A DNA stretch of 64,000 bases from assembly GCF_000365305.1 (NCBI RefSeq), contig NZ_CM001841.1:3257120-3321119 (forward strand). Reading direction: 5' to 3'. Under the pieces are notes generated by a model. That model searched no databases and was not told the DNA's origin. It saw nothing but the letters and a program-made list of their open reading frames with translations. This document shows positions 20,391-29,546 of this stretch, one piece after another. Each line of letters opens with the position of its first letter. Position 1 is the stretch's first letter. Made by a program: the position numbers and the translations under genes. Source of the stretch: Dickeya dianthicola NCPPB 453 (GTDB lineage Bacteria > Pseudomonadota > Gammaproteobacteria > Enterobacterales > Enterobacteriaceae).

Positions 20391-21538
20391 TCAATGTCGG
20401 CATTATCGGTTCAGGCTTCATCGGGCCTGCGCATATCGAAGCTATCCGGCGTCTGGGGTTTGTCAATGTGGTCGCGTTATGCGACAGCACCCTTGAACTG
20501 GCGCAGGAAAAATCCCGCCAGTTGGCTATCCCCCACGCCTATGGCGATGTTGACGCGCTGCTGGAACATCCCGGTCTGGATGTGGTGCATAACTGCACGC
20601 CCAATTACCTGCATGCCGCCATCAACCGTAAAGCAATGCTGGCAGGTAAACATATCTTTTCCGAAAAACCGCTCTGCATGACCAGCGAGGAAGCCCGCGA
20701 ACTGGTGGCGCTGGCGCAGGAAAAAGGCATCGTGCATGGGGTCAGCTTTGTTTACCGCCACTTCGCGATGGTGCAGCAGGCGGCCAGCATGATCCGCCAG
20801 GAGACGCTGGGCCGCCTGTTTGCCGTACACGGCGGCTACCTGCAGGACTGGATGCTCTACGAAACCGACTATAACTGGCGCGTCGATGCCGCCAAAGGCG
20901 GCCTGTCACGCACCGTCGCCGACATCGGCTCCCACTGGTGCGACACCATCCAGTTCGTCACCGGCCGCAAAATCGTCGAAGTGATGGCGGACCTCGCCAC
21001 CGTCTACCCCACGCGTAAGGCCAGCCGCCACGCGGCAGCCACCTTCGGCGGCGCCGATGCAGCGGCGGAATATGAGGACAAACCCGTGACCACCGAAGAC
21101 TTCGCCGCCATCCTGCTGCGTTTTGACGACGGCAGCCGCGGCAGCCTGACGGTATCTCAGGTGAGCGCCGGCAGAAAAAACCGCCTTCATTTTGAAATCA
21201 ATGGTGGGCAGGCCTCTCTGGCCTGGGATCAGGAACTGCCGCAACATCTGTGGATCGGGCAGCGGGACCGTCCCAACCAGTTATTGTGCGATGATCCGGG
21301 GTTGATGAATGCGGATGTGTCCAGTCAGGCTCATTTTCCCGGCGGCCACATTGAAGGCTGGCCCGATGCGTTTAAAAACATGATGCTGCGCTTTTATACC
21401 TACCTGCGGGAAGGAAAACAGCCGCAGGTCGCCCCCTGCGACTTCGCGACGTTCCACGACGGCGCCGCCATTATGTTCATCATCGATGCGATAGTGCGTA
21501 GCCATCAGGAACAACGCTGGGTCGCCATACCGGCATAA
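20387..21538 (+). CDS. Gfo/Idh/MocA-family NAD(P)-dependent dehydrogenase
   Basis: A 383-residue cytosolic oxidoreductase. The N-terminal Rossmann fold has GIIGSGFIGPAH; the conserved FSEKPLCM holds the catalytic lysine near residue 95, and ADIGSHWCD in the C-terminal domain is the usual substrate-site motif with the active His/Asp. Length is normal. It overlaps the TIM-barrel gene and is the last gene of the LacI-controlled operon. By analogy to YcjS-type enzymes it may oxidise a glycoside at C3, but the substrate cannot be read from sequence. Confidence 0.87.
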   Translation: MINVGIIGSGFIGPAHIEAIRRLGFVNVVALCDSTLELAQEKSRQLAIPHAYGDVDALLEHPGLDVVHNCTPNYLHAAINRKAMLAGKHIFSEKPLCMTSEEARELVALAQEKGIVHGVSFVYRHFAMVQQAASMIRQETLGRLFAVHGGYLQDWMLYETDYNWRVDAAKGGLSRTVADIGSHWCDTIQFVTGRKIVEVMADLATVYPTRKASRHAAATFGGADAAAEYEDKPVTTEDFAAILLRFDDGSRGSLTVSQVSAGRKNRLHFEINGGQASLAWDQELPQHLWIGQRDRPNQLLCDDPGLMNADVSSQAHFPGGHIEGWPDAFKNMMLRFYTYLREGKQPQVAPCDFATFHDGAAIMFIIDAIVRSHQEQRWVAIPA

Positions 21539-21642
21539 TTCCCCAATAGTCCGGCGGATATCGGCCGGACTATCGATTTTTTCGAGAAAACAAACTGTGA
21601 TAGCCTGTTCGCAGAGCTCATGTTCAGGAATGTTTTCCCATT

Positions 21643-22662
21643 ATGTCGATTCAAAAAATCGCACGACTTGCCGGCGTTTCCGTAGCAACCGTATCGCGGG
21701 TGCTGAATAATCAGGACTCCGTTAAGCCCCAAAACCGTGAACGTGTACTGAACGCCATCCAACAAAGCAATTACCAGCCTAATTTACTCGCCAGACAATT
21801 GCGCACCGCGAAAAGTCATATGCTGCTGGTCATGGTTTCCAATATCGCCAATCCATTCTGCGCCGATGTGGTAAAAGGCATTGAATCCGAAGCCGAGCGG
21901 AACGGATACCGCATTCTGTTATGTAATTCCGGCTCGGATACGGCGCGGGCAAAATCCAGCCTGTCGTTATTGTCCGGGAAAATGGTGGATGGGGTGATTA
22001 CTATGGACGCGTTATCCCGTCTGCCGGAACTGACCACCATAATAGGCGACGCACCCTGGGTACAGTGTGCCGAATACGCCGATGCCGCGGCGGTTTCCAG
22101 CGTCGGCATTGATGACAGGCTGGCCTCCCGCTTTGTGCTTGAGCACCTGCTTAAAAATAACCGCCAGCGGATTGCCATGATCAATCACGACTTGAATTAT
22201 AAATATGCCCAACTGCGGGAACAGGGTTATCGGGAAATGATTGCCGAGCACGCACTTCACTATGACTCGGTTATTTATGCCAGTGAACTCAGTTACCAAG
22301 CGGGGAAAAAAGCCATGCTCGCGTTGCTTGATGAAGAAATACGACCAGACGCGGTATTTGCCGTGTCAGACACCCTGGCGGCCGGAGCGTTAAAAGCGAT
22401 TGAAGACACGGGATTACAGGTGGCAAAAGATATCGCCGTGATCGGTTTTGACGGTACCGAATTAAGCTATATTACCTCGCCGCAATTAAGCACCGTCCAG
22501 CAACCTTCACAGGAAATCGGCCGGCAGGCCGTCAAATTGCTGCTGCAAAAAATCAACGATCCTGACAGCCTTCCTGAAAAAAAGAATCCTCGACTGGCAG
22601 TTTATTTCCCGGGCATCCGGTTAGGGTATTATGCGTTACGCGATAACCGGCAGATGGTCTGA
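21643..22662 (+). CDS. LacI-family transcriptional repressor
   Basis: A 339-residue regulator. The N-terminal helix-turn-helix (IQKIARLAGVSVATVSRVLN, residues 3-22) and hinge helix NYQPNLLARQLRT are clear, followed by a periplasmic-binding-protein-like sensor domain ending with VIGFDGTELSYITSPQLSTVQQP. It lies between the two arms of the catabolic cluster, 104 bases after the dehydrogenase stop. Three GTAATCGATTAC palindromes in the flanking promoters are the probable operators. No such site lies before the regulator itself, so it may not be autoregulated. The inducer is unknown. Confidence 0.9.
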   Translation: MSIQKIARLAGVSVATVSRVLNNQDSVKPQNRERVLNAIQQSNYQPNLLARQLRTAKSHMLLVMVSNIANPFCADVVKGIESEAERNGYRILLCNSGSDTARAKSSLSLLSGKMVDGVITMDALSRLPELTTIIGDAPWVQCAEYADAAAVSSVGIDDRLASRFVLEHLLKNNRQRIAMINHDLNYKYAQLREQGYREMIAEHALHYDSVIYASELSYQAGKKAMLALLDEEIRPDAVFAVSDTLAAGALKAIEDTGLQVAKDIAVIGFDGTELSYITSPQLSTVQQPSQEIGRQAVKLLLQKINDPDSLPEKKNPRLAVYFPGIRLGYYALRDNRQMV

Positions 22663-22701
22663 AAAACAATAACGCTCTCTTTGATTAACGCGGACTGTGG
22701 T

Positions 22702-22729
22702 ACAGACAACCTCATAATAGGTTGTCTGT
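22702..22729. terminator. Hairpin between convergent LacI and TIM-barrel genes
   Basis: ACAGACAACCT (22702-22712) pairs perfectly with AGGTTGTCTGT (22719-22729). It lies between two converging stops. No T-run follows directly on either strand, so termination strength is doubtful. Confidence 0.45.
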
Positions 22730-22756
22730 AGCTACTCAAAAAAAGATCATGTCATT

Positions 22757-23611
22757 TTAGGGATTGACATGCTTTAGCAGAAATTTCCTGGCGGTGGTGA
22801 TAATCGAATAGGGATCTTTGGGGGCATCATGTTCAACGATAAACCAGACTTTCCCCGCTTTTTCTGCCGCTGGGAATATTTCATCCCAGGTCAGAATACC
22901 TTCCCCGGCTGGCGCAAAATTCATTTCATCATCACGAATGCCAATCGGCGCGTGATCCTTGGCATGAACGGCAAACACCCGACCTTTATATTTTTTCAGC
23001 AAACGCGCCGGGTCCTGACCGCCTCGCGTCACCCAAGCCATATCCAGTTCAATAGCCAGATTGGGGGCATTATCAAGAAGAATTTCCAGCGCCGTTTTAC
23101 CATTATATTTTTTCATCTCAAAATCATGGTTATGATAACCCAGCGTCATCCCCTGCTTTTTAAGATAACGCGCCAGATTATCCAGCTCCTGCGCCATGTC
23201 TTTCCATGCCTGCGCGCTGGCTGGCCGGTCAGCCGGCTCAATCCAGGGAACAATCAAGACACGATTACCGACAGCGTTGTTGAATGCGACCACACCCTGG
23301 CTATCCTGCCGCAAACTCGCCAGTTGAACATGAGCCGATATCGCCTTCAGGTTATATTTCTCAAGCAGCGCTTTCATCTCATCAGATGACACATTATGAT
23401 CGCCAACCAACTCGACGGCATTAAAGCCTGCCTTATTCGCCATCGCAAACTGCTCTTCCAGCGAACCGACATTACGCAAGGTATACATTTGCAGGGCGAT
23501 AGGCGTATTCCCTTTTCCCGCTTCAAGATTCGCCCTGGCCAGGAATGGCAACGCATTGAGGGTAAACAATGAGATAAATAGTGATAAACGCAAAAATCGC
23601 TTCAGGTACAT
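22757..23611 (-). CDS. Exported sugar isomerase/epimerase-like TIM barrel protein
   Basis: A 284-residue protein with a cleavable-looking signal peptide (hydrophobic residues 8-24, likely cut after ARA near 26), then an AP-endonuclease-2-type TIM barrel beginning IALQMYTLRNVGSLEEQ. Candidate metal ligands are in TLGYHNHDFEM, AIELDMAW and VHAKDHAP, with a final WFIVEHD. Periplasmic location is unusual for this fold and suggests it processes an incoming glycoside or keto sugar before uptake. A 26-bp palindromic operator 100 bases upstream places it under the same LacI repressor as the symporter operon. Confidence 0.82.
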   Translation of the reverse strand: MYLKRFLRLSLFISLFTLNALPFLARANLEAGKGNTPIALQMYTLRNVGSLEEQFAMANKAGFNAVELVGDHNVSSDEMKALLEKYNLKAISAHVQLASLRQDSQGVVAFNNAVGNRVLIVPWIEPADRPASAQAWKDMAQELDNLARYLKKQGMTLGYHNHDFEMKKYNGKTALEILLDNAPNLAIELDMAWVTRGGQDPARLLKKYKGRVFAVHAKDHAPIGIRDDEMNFAPAGEGILTWDEIFPAAEKAGKVWFIVEHDAPKDPYSIITTARKFLLKHVNP

Positions 23612-23710
23612 AAGATTCTCCAGATAGATGTTCCTTGTTTTTTGTTATCAATCCCTCAATTACTCCATGTCAGCCAGACATCATGTTCCGGCATTAACCG
23701 TAGGGTTTTC

Positions 23711-23736
23711 ATAAAAAGTAATCGATTACTTTTTAT
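23711..23736. promoter_or_regulatory. LacI-family operator 3
   Basis: A perfect 26-bp palindrome centred on GTAATCGATTAC and extended by ATAAAAA arms. It lies 100-125 bases before the exported TIM-barrel gene on the minus strand and carries the same core as operators 1 and 2. Confidence 0.8.
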
Positions 23737-24035
23737 GTTAATCAGAAAGAAAAATTTCATCAACAAGGCATTATCAATTAGCCGCCTGCATCACAAAAAC
23801 GGGAAAGCAGAAATATCGACATATCGTCATCGCCGTTAATACTCTGTCGATGTTATTCAGAACAAGACGGTATTTATTGCCATCTTTTTTTATCTGACTG
23901 CAATAACATACTCTTTTCAATCGGCGCACAACCCCTCTTGGCCATCACGCTCTCAAGAGCGGCTCCTGAAGACTTCCTGAATACTACGCGGCCATTGCCG
24001 GCGGCCTTTTCTGCCGCCGGCAATCAGTAAACACA
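23737..24035. other. Intergenic stretch with a 12-bp-stem hairpin after thiD
   Basis: No gene is supported here. ATTGCCGGCGGC (23994-24005) pairs with GCCGCCGGCAAT (24013-24024) just beyond the thiD stop, a likely 3'-end hairpin for thiD although no U-run follows. The remainder is AT-rich promoter-type sequence. Confidence 0.5.
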
Positions 24036-24854
24036 TCACCACCAGCGGTGAAAATGGTGTACCGGACCGATGCCGTGGCCGACCTCCAGCGAATCCGCCT
24101 GTTCCAGCGCCCCTTGCAGATACGCCCGCGCGGCGGACAGGGTATCCGGCCAGTTGTCATAACGCGGGCGCAACGCCGCCAGCGCCGCCGACAGCGTGCA
24201 GCCGGTGCCGTGCGTGTGCCGGGTGTTGACGCGCGGCGCGCTTAGCCGCACCGGCTCCGCATCCGGCATGAACAGCCAGTCCGGGCTTTCGCTGTCGCTC
24301 AGGTGGCTATCGTTCAGGTGGCCGCCTTTCATCAGCACCGCCCGACACCCCATCGCCAGCAACGCGTCCCCCTGCCGGCGCATGCCCCGTTCATCATCGG
24401 CAGGCGCGCACTGCAACAGCGCTGCGGCTTCCGGCAGATTGGGGGTGATCAACGACACCCGCGGCAACAGCAACTGGCGCACCGCTTCTACCGCTTCCGG
24501 CGCCAGCAGCGGATCGCCGCTTTTCGCCAGCATCACCGTGTCCAGCACCACATACGCCACCGGGTAGCGCAGCAGCCGGTCCGCCACCGCTTCCACGATA
24601 TCCGTCTGCGCCAGCATACCGATTTTGGCGCTATCAATACGTACATCACTCAGCACCGAATCCAGTTGAGCCGCGACAAACGCCGGTTCAATGCGGTAGA
24701 CCGACTGCACGCCGCGCGTATTCTGCGCCACCAGCGCGGTAATCACACTGGTGCCGTAAGCGCCCAGCGCCGAAAACGTTTTAAGGTCAGCCTGAATACC
24801 GGCACCGCCGCTCGGGTCGGTACCGGCGATGGTCAGCGCGTTGATGCGTTTCAT
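24036..24854 (-). CDS. thiD: Hydroxymethylpyrimidine (phosphate) kinase ThiD
   Basis: A 272-residue ribokinase-fold enzyme that phosphorylates HMP to HMP-P and HMP-PP in thiamine biosynthesis and salvage. The N-terminus [24 protein letters not shown], the segment [16 protein letters not shown] and the C-terminal anion-hole/base motif [13 protein letters not shown] are diagnostic. Translation is coupled by ATGA overlap to a tiny upstream frame left over from thiM. A TPP riboswitch in the leader should repress it when thiamine is plentiful. Confidence 0.95.
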   Translation of the reverse strand: MKRINALTIAGTDPSGGAGIQADLKTFSALGAYGTSVITALVAQNTRGVQSVYRIEPAFVAAQLDSVLSDVRIDSAKIGMLAQTDIVEAVADRLLRYPVAYVVLDTVMLAKSGDPLLAPEAVEAVRQLLLPRVSLITPNLPEAAALLQCAPADDERGMRRQGDALLAMGCRAVLMKGGHLNDSHLSDSESPDWLFMPDAEPVRLSAPRVNTRHTHGTGCTLSAALAALRPRYDNWPDTLSAARAYLQGALEQADSLEVGHGIGPVHHFHRWW

Positions 24855-24958
24855 ACCAGCGCCTCCCGGTTCAGGGTATACGCGGGGATGAAACTGCCCA
24901 GCCCGCAGCGGGACATCACCGCACAGGCGACAGGGAAAAGTACAAATCGAGCGTTCAT
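24851..24958 (-). pseudogene. thiM: 35-codon remnant of thiM (hydroxyethylthiazole kinase) upstream of thiD
   Basis: A short frame with a good ribosome-binding site (GGGAGG four bases before ATG at 24958) ends in ATGA overlapping the thiD start. Its second half, residues 16-28 (SRCGLGSFIPAYT), resembles the ThiM C-terminus (RSEGPGSFVPHFLDAL in E. coli), and thiM-thiD is the usual order in enterobacteria. The simplest reading is an internal deletion that removed most of thiM but kept start and end in frame, so that it now serves as a translational leader for thiD. A de novo leader peptide is the alternative. Confidence 0.65.
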
Positions 24959-25006
24959 GAACCTCCCAACCGGCGTGAAAGAAGGCGGTACCGGCGGGAT
25001 ACCGTG

Positions 25007-25091
25007 ACTTCCCTACGCTGGCATAATCCAGATCAGGTAATACGGGTATCTCTCAGCCGCTTTCCGTGACAGGAACGCGGCACCCCGAGTC
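25007..25091 (-). promoter_or_regulatory. TPP riboswitch (thi-box) controlling thiD
   Basis: Read on the minus strand the leader contains ACTCGGGGTGCC, the thi-box core GGCTGAGAGATACCCGT, ACCTGATCTGGATAATGCCAGCG and TAGGGAAGT in the order of the THI aptamer. It ends about 50 bases before the thiM remnant, so control is probably at translation initiation or by a terminator formed in that gap. Confidence 0.95.
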
Positions 25092-25285
25092 AACGAACGC
25101 CATTATTGGAAGCATTGGACAAAAAGGTCAATGGCGGAAAAAATACCTATAAAAAAAATGTATTGCTCTCATTGAGACATTTCTTCTTGTGAAAGAACGG
25201 CAGACCATTATATCCGTCATACATTATAATAACTGTATAGGCGGCGCTATAGCTGGCTAGCGCCCGTAATCATGCCTGTTGTTGA

Positions 25286-25336
25286 ATTAAGAATGGTGTT
25301 GGATTAAGAATGGTGTTGGATTAAGAATGGTGTTGG
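25286..25336. repeat. Three tandem 17-bp repeats
   Basis: The unit ATTAAGAATGGTGTTGG occurs three times head to tail without mismatch at 25286-25302, 25303-25319 and 25320-25336. There are no spacers, so it is not a CRISPR array. It looks like a variable-number repeat created by slippage. Confidence 0.9.
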
Positions 25337-25561
25337 GAAACAGACCGCTGAAATACCTTTCCGCACGGCACAGCATAAACCCTGTCGCTGCATCTGAGGC
25401 GCGAATAAAATTTGAACAACAGGAAGGAGCTGTTTATATTGAATACTTGGTAGTTTGGTAAGAGGATAATAACGTCATTAACATTCATGACACTGAAATA
25501 GTCATCCGCTTATCATATAAGATTTAATTAATATTAAACGGAGTGCATACTAACATCCGGT

Positions 25562-25648
25562 ATGTTAGCGACAACGCTTCCTCTGGCTGAAATGCTGCCT
25601 CTAACTTTTCTGGCGGCAATAGTGGTAATACTTGCTTATTATGGTTAA
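25562..25648 (+). CDS. Possible 28-residue hydrophobic micro-protein
   Basis: An ATG-TAA frame encodes 28 residues of which about 16 (PLTFLAAIVVILAYY) could form one membrane helix. The start codon is inside a small hairpin, CTAACAT(25550-25556)/ATGTTAG(25562-25568), and no good ribosome-binding site is close. It may be a regulated small membrane protein or a chance frame; I favour chance slightly. Confidence 0.25.
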   Translation: MLATTLPLAEMLPLTFLAAIVVILAYYG

Positions 25649-25675
25649 TTCAAAATGCTTATGTATCCCTATTAA

Positions 25676-26449
<774 letters not shown>

Positions 26450-26455
26450 CAACAT

Positions 26456-27157
26456 ATGTCATCGCAAGATATTATAAATATAGGTTATTTTTTGCTTGAG
26501 GGCGTCGCAAACACGCTAATGGTTACATTGACATGTTTTACCTCAGCATTGATTACTGGGTTGGCAGTCGCCGTTTTACGGCGACTGGCTTTTCCATCAA
26601 TAAAAAATATTCTGGATTTCCTGGTTTTCACTTTTCGTGGAATTCCGGTTTTAATCGCCGTTTTTCTGGTCTATTTCGGCCTTCCGGCAACGGGTCTGAG
26701 CATCTCCCCGTTGCTTGCAATGAATATAAGTATTGGATTAATCAGCGGCAGTTATCTTGCGGAAGTGTTTCGCGGTGCGCTTCAGCTGGTAGAGCAATCG
26801 GAAATTACAGCCGCTAAGGCAGCAGGGTTAAGCAAACTACAAATTATAAGAAACATAGAGCTTCCTCAAATGCTCCGTTTTTCTGCTCCTGGAGTATTAA
26901 ACGAATTTTCATCCGTATTAAAAGCCACACCTTTTGCCTATACCGTAGGTATATCGGAAATCACAAAACAGGCCATGTCCCTGACAGCCGTCACTATGAA
27001 TGGCTTGGTAATTTATACTTTTGCTGGAATATTATACTTTATTATTTATAAATTATCGCTTGTTGCAGCAAAGCTGCTTGAAATGAAATTCAAAATGACA
27101 AGTGATGAATTAAAAAGAATTAAGGTGAAAATGTATGACATTGATAGAATTAAGTGA
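26456..27157 (+). CDS. Polar amino-acid ABC transporter, first permease
   Basis: A 233-residue inner-membrane permease of the HisM/HisQ/GlnP family with about five helices and the EAA-loop that contacts the ATPase (EITAAKAAGLSKLQIIRNIELPQ). It begins six bases after the binding-protein stop and its 3' end overlaps the ATPase gene by 23 bases, so the three are translationally linked. It pairs with the second permease at 27862 to make a heterodimeric channel. Confidence 0.88.
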   Translation: MSSQDIINIGYFLLEGVANTLMVTLTCFTSALITGLAVAVLRRLAFPSIKNILDFLVFTFRGIPVLIAVFLVYFGLPATGLSISPLLAMNISIGLISGSYLAEVFRGALQLVEQSEITAAKAAGLSKLQIIRNIELPQMLRFSAPGVLNEFSSVLKATPFAYTVGISEITKQAMSLTAVTMNGLVIYTFAGILYFIIYKLSLVAAKLLEMKFKMTSDELKRIKVKMYDIDRIK

Positions 27158-27860
27158 AGTCAGTAAAGAATTCGGCAACAGAAAGGTGTTGGACAACATC
27201 AGCTTAAAGATTAAATACGGAGAGATAAAAATAGTAATGGGTCCGTCTGGCTGCGGCAAGACAACGCTGTTGCGTTGCCTGGCCCAACTTGAAAAACCAG
27301 ATACAGGAAATATATATTTTCATGGTAAAGATGTTAATAACAAAAAATTTAATATTCTTGAATTCAGGAAAAAAGTTGGTTTTGTTTTTCAGAATTACGC
27401 ATTGTATCGTCATCTTAATGTCATGGATAATATTACGCTGGCGCTTCGTAAGGTATTTAACATCGCCCATAACGATGCCAGGGATAAGGCCTTATACGAA
27501 CTGGAAAAGTTGGATATGGCTGAACACAGCATGAAATATCCCTCACAGCTCTCTGGCGGGCAACAGCAGCGTGTCGCGCTGATTCGCGCACTGGTAACGG
27601 ACCCTGAAATCATTGTATTCGATGAACCTACCTCCGCCCTTGACCCGTTGATGACCCGTGAAGTGGGCTCACTCATTAAGCAGCTTAATAGGCGAAAAGT
27701 GACGATATTATGTGTCACTCATGACGTACGTCTTGCTAAACAACTTTGTGACCGAGTGACTTTCCTAAATCACGGCAGGATTCGCGCAGAAGGATCTTTT
27801 GACGCGCTCTCATCCCTTGATGCCGATCCAGACATTCATTGTTTTTTTGGAGAACAATAA
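27135..27860 (+). CDS. Polar amino-acid ABC transporter, ATPase
   Basis: A 241-residue ABC ATPase that powers import. Walker A is GPSGCGKTT near residues 36-44, the signature LSGGQQQRVALIRAL, Walker B IIVFDEPTSALDP, and the H-loop VTHD are all intact. The start at 27135 behind AAGGTGAAAATGT overlaps the permease end. It is followed two bases later by the second permease, an order (permease-ATPase-permease) less common than adjacent permeases. Confidence 0.92.
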   Translation: MTLIELSEVSKEFGNRKVLDNISLKIKYGEIKIVMGPSGCGKTTLLRCLAQLEKPDTGNIYFHGKDVNNKKFNILEFRKKVGFVFQNYALYRHLNVMDNITLALRKVFNIAHNDARDKALYELEKLDMAEHSMKYPSQLSGGQQQRVALIRALVTDPEIIVFDEPTSALDPLMTREVGSLIKQLNRRKVTILCVTHDVRLAKQLCDRVTFLNHGRIRAEGSFDALSSLDADPDIHCFFGEQ

Positions 27861-27861
27861 T

Positions 27862-28530
27862 ATGTTCGATGGATGGGTTAATTTCTATAATGATTTAATA
27901 GATCAACTTCCTCTGGTGCTTGATGGCGTCGTTGAGACACTTAAACTTGCTGCGATTGTTTCCTTATCGGGTCTTTTATGGGGCATTGTCATTTTCTTTC
28001 TCAGCGTCAGCAATCAGCCTGCAGTTAAAAATATAACAAAAATATATATGGATTTTTTCATAGGCACACCATTAATTCTTATTTTATTTGTCATTTACTA
28101 TGGTTTACCACAGACAGGCATCCACCTGTCACCTTTCGTGGTGGCAGTAACAGGCTTTACCCTTAATGTCGGAGCCTATAATGCGGCCTATATGACAACA
28201 GCCTACAACGCCCTGAACAAACAGGAGACTGAGGCTGCCATCGTGCAGGGATTCAGCAGGTGGCAGATTTTCCGTTTAATTATATTACCTCAGGTGTTCA
28301 TTACCTCAATACCCGCGCTGACTAATCAGGTCATTAACAATATCAAGGACAGCACCATTGCTTTCCTTATCCAGTACACTGAATTTTTTTCCCGCATTCA
28401 GGAGGTGGCGTCAACGAACTTTGAGTTTTTCAATGCCTATTTATTTGCTGCGTTGGTATATCTGGTATTCATTACTTTTATAGTTATGTTGTCCAGGTTC
28501 ATCGAACGCAAACTGGGCATTGCCGAATAA
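27862..28530 (+). CDS. Polar amino-acid ABC transporter, second permease
   Basis: A 222-residue permease of the same family as the first one, with the EAA-loop ETEAAIVQGFSRWQIFRLIILPQ. The open frame reaches back to 27799 inside the ATPase gene, but the ATG at 27862 behind TTGGAGAACAATAAT gives family length and a proper start. With the first permease it completes the importer. Confidence 0.88.
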   Translation: MFDGWVNFYNDLIDQLPLVLDGVVETLKLAAIVSLSGLLWGIVIFFLSVSNQPAVKNITKIYMDFFIGTPLILILFVIYYGLPQTGIHLSPFVVAVTGFTLNVGAYNAAYMTTAYNALNKQETEAAIVQGFSRWQIFRLIILPQVFITSIPALTNQVINNIKDSTIAFLIQYTEFFSRIQEVASTNFEFFNAYLFAALVYLVFITFIVMLSRFIERKLGIAE

Positions 28531-28578
28531 ACCAGAGAGGGGGTTTGAATCTGACAATCAAAGCCACTGCGTTGTCCG

Positions 28579-28992
28579 TCATGGCACCCGGTGGTACACC
28601 GCCTCAATCCGGTGGTACACCGCCTCAATGTTGTAACCATCCGGGTCACGAACAAAAGCGGCGTAATAATCAGGATGGTATTGGGCCCGTACGCCAGGTT
28701 GGCCGTTATCCTCACCGCCCGCCGCCACCGCCGCGGCGAAAAACGCATCCACCTCCGCTCTCGACTCAGCACTGAAGGCAAAATGCACCGGCGGACGCGA
28801 CGCTACCTCGCCCTGAAAAAGCCAGAATTCACCGCCGGGATCGGCAGACTGGCCGTACCCCATCAACACGCCGAAGCTAACGGCGAATTTCATGTCTTTG
28901 ACCTGCTCATACCCTAATGGCTTCAGCGCCTGCTCATAAAACCGCCGGCTACGATGCAGATCCGACACAGGAATACTCAAATGATCCAGCAT
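28579..28992 (-). CDS. VOC-superfamily (glyoxalase/bleomycin-resistance-like) protein
   Basis: A 137-residue protein of the vicinal-oxygen-chelate fold: MLDHLSIPVSDLHRSRRFYE opening, two beta-alpha-beta-beta-beta modules and the closing FVRDPDGYNIEAVYH. Candidate metal ligands are His4, His in PPVHFAF and Glu in IEAVYH. The ATG at 28992 follows AAGGGAGAAC; the longer frame to 29046 lacks a site. The last residues are lengthened by a 21-bp duplication that repeats IEAVYHR in frame. Function is unknown; such proteins range from thiol transferases to antibiotic-binding proteins. Confidence 0.85.
   Translation of the reverse strand: MLDHLSIPVSDLHRSRRFYEQALKPLGYEQVKDMKFAVSFGVLMGYGQSADPGGEFWLFQGEVASRPPVHFAFSAESRAEVDAFFAAAVAAGGEDNGQPGVRAQYHPDYYAAFVRDPDGYNIEAVYHRIEAVYHRVP
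28588..28629. repeat. 21-bp tandem duplication at the 3' end of the VOC gene
   Basis: Two identical 21-base units (28588-28608 and 28609-28629) lie in frame and duplicate seven codons at the C-terminus of the VOC protein. Confidence 0.92.
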
Positions 28993-29546
28993 GTTCTCTC
29001 CCTTTGGCGCGTGAGTTCTGTGATTTTCCGCCCCGGTTCGCATCACGTTCTTCGCCGGGCGGAATGACCAACATAATCGTGTTGTCGGCGGGAAAAGATG
29101 ATCCAGATCTATAAGATAACGCTTAATTATTCATTAAAAGTGATTTTTTATTGGCTCGTGCCAGAGTAACCGGGGTCGTACTGCGCCAGTTGCTGGTGGG
29201 TGATATTCAGAACGTCGCTGAAACGGATTGGCCCGTCATTGCGTTGCCGCGGCAACGAGGTTGCGTATTCAATAGGGTGACTGGAATTGCAACAATGCCA
29301 ATAGGTTATCGCCTGGCTATTACAACCGTGTCAACGAAACCAACCGTGCCGACTAAACCTGCAACAAAAACGTCATTCCTTATTAAGATGAGTCTTATGT
29401 AAATTAAGATCAGCAACTGTAATTTTAATTTGGTGAAAATTTGCAGGGAGATGTAGTAAAAAATTTTTTTGGGTTAAACCACCCAAGGGCGGTAGCATTA
29501 TTAAATACGCAGATTAAGGTGTAATAATTTGTGAATAAAAATCAGC
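28993..29546. other. Regulatory gap upstream of the second T2SS operon
   Basis: About 550 bases. The right half (29400-29540) is very AT-rich, with a run of T at 29461-29470, and should contain the T2SS promoter. On the minus strand a start-less frame of about 58 codons ends at 29148 (tail RFSDVLNITHQQLAQYDPGY) with protein-like composition; it may be the relic of a lost gene. No complete gene is supported. Confidence 0.4.

Noticed and set aside
25286-25336. CRISPR array
   Set aside because: The three 17-bp units are directly adjacent with no spacers, and no cas genes are present.
29148-29325. Minus-strand gene fragment (tail RFSDVLNITHQQLAQYDPGY)
   Set aside because: About 58 codons without a start codon and bounded by stops; no family recognised. 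Mentioned in the gap entry only.
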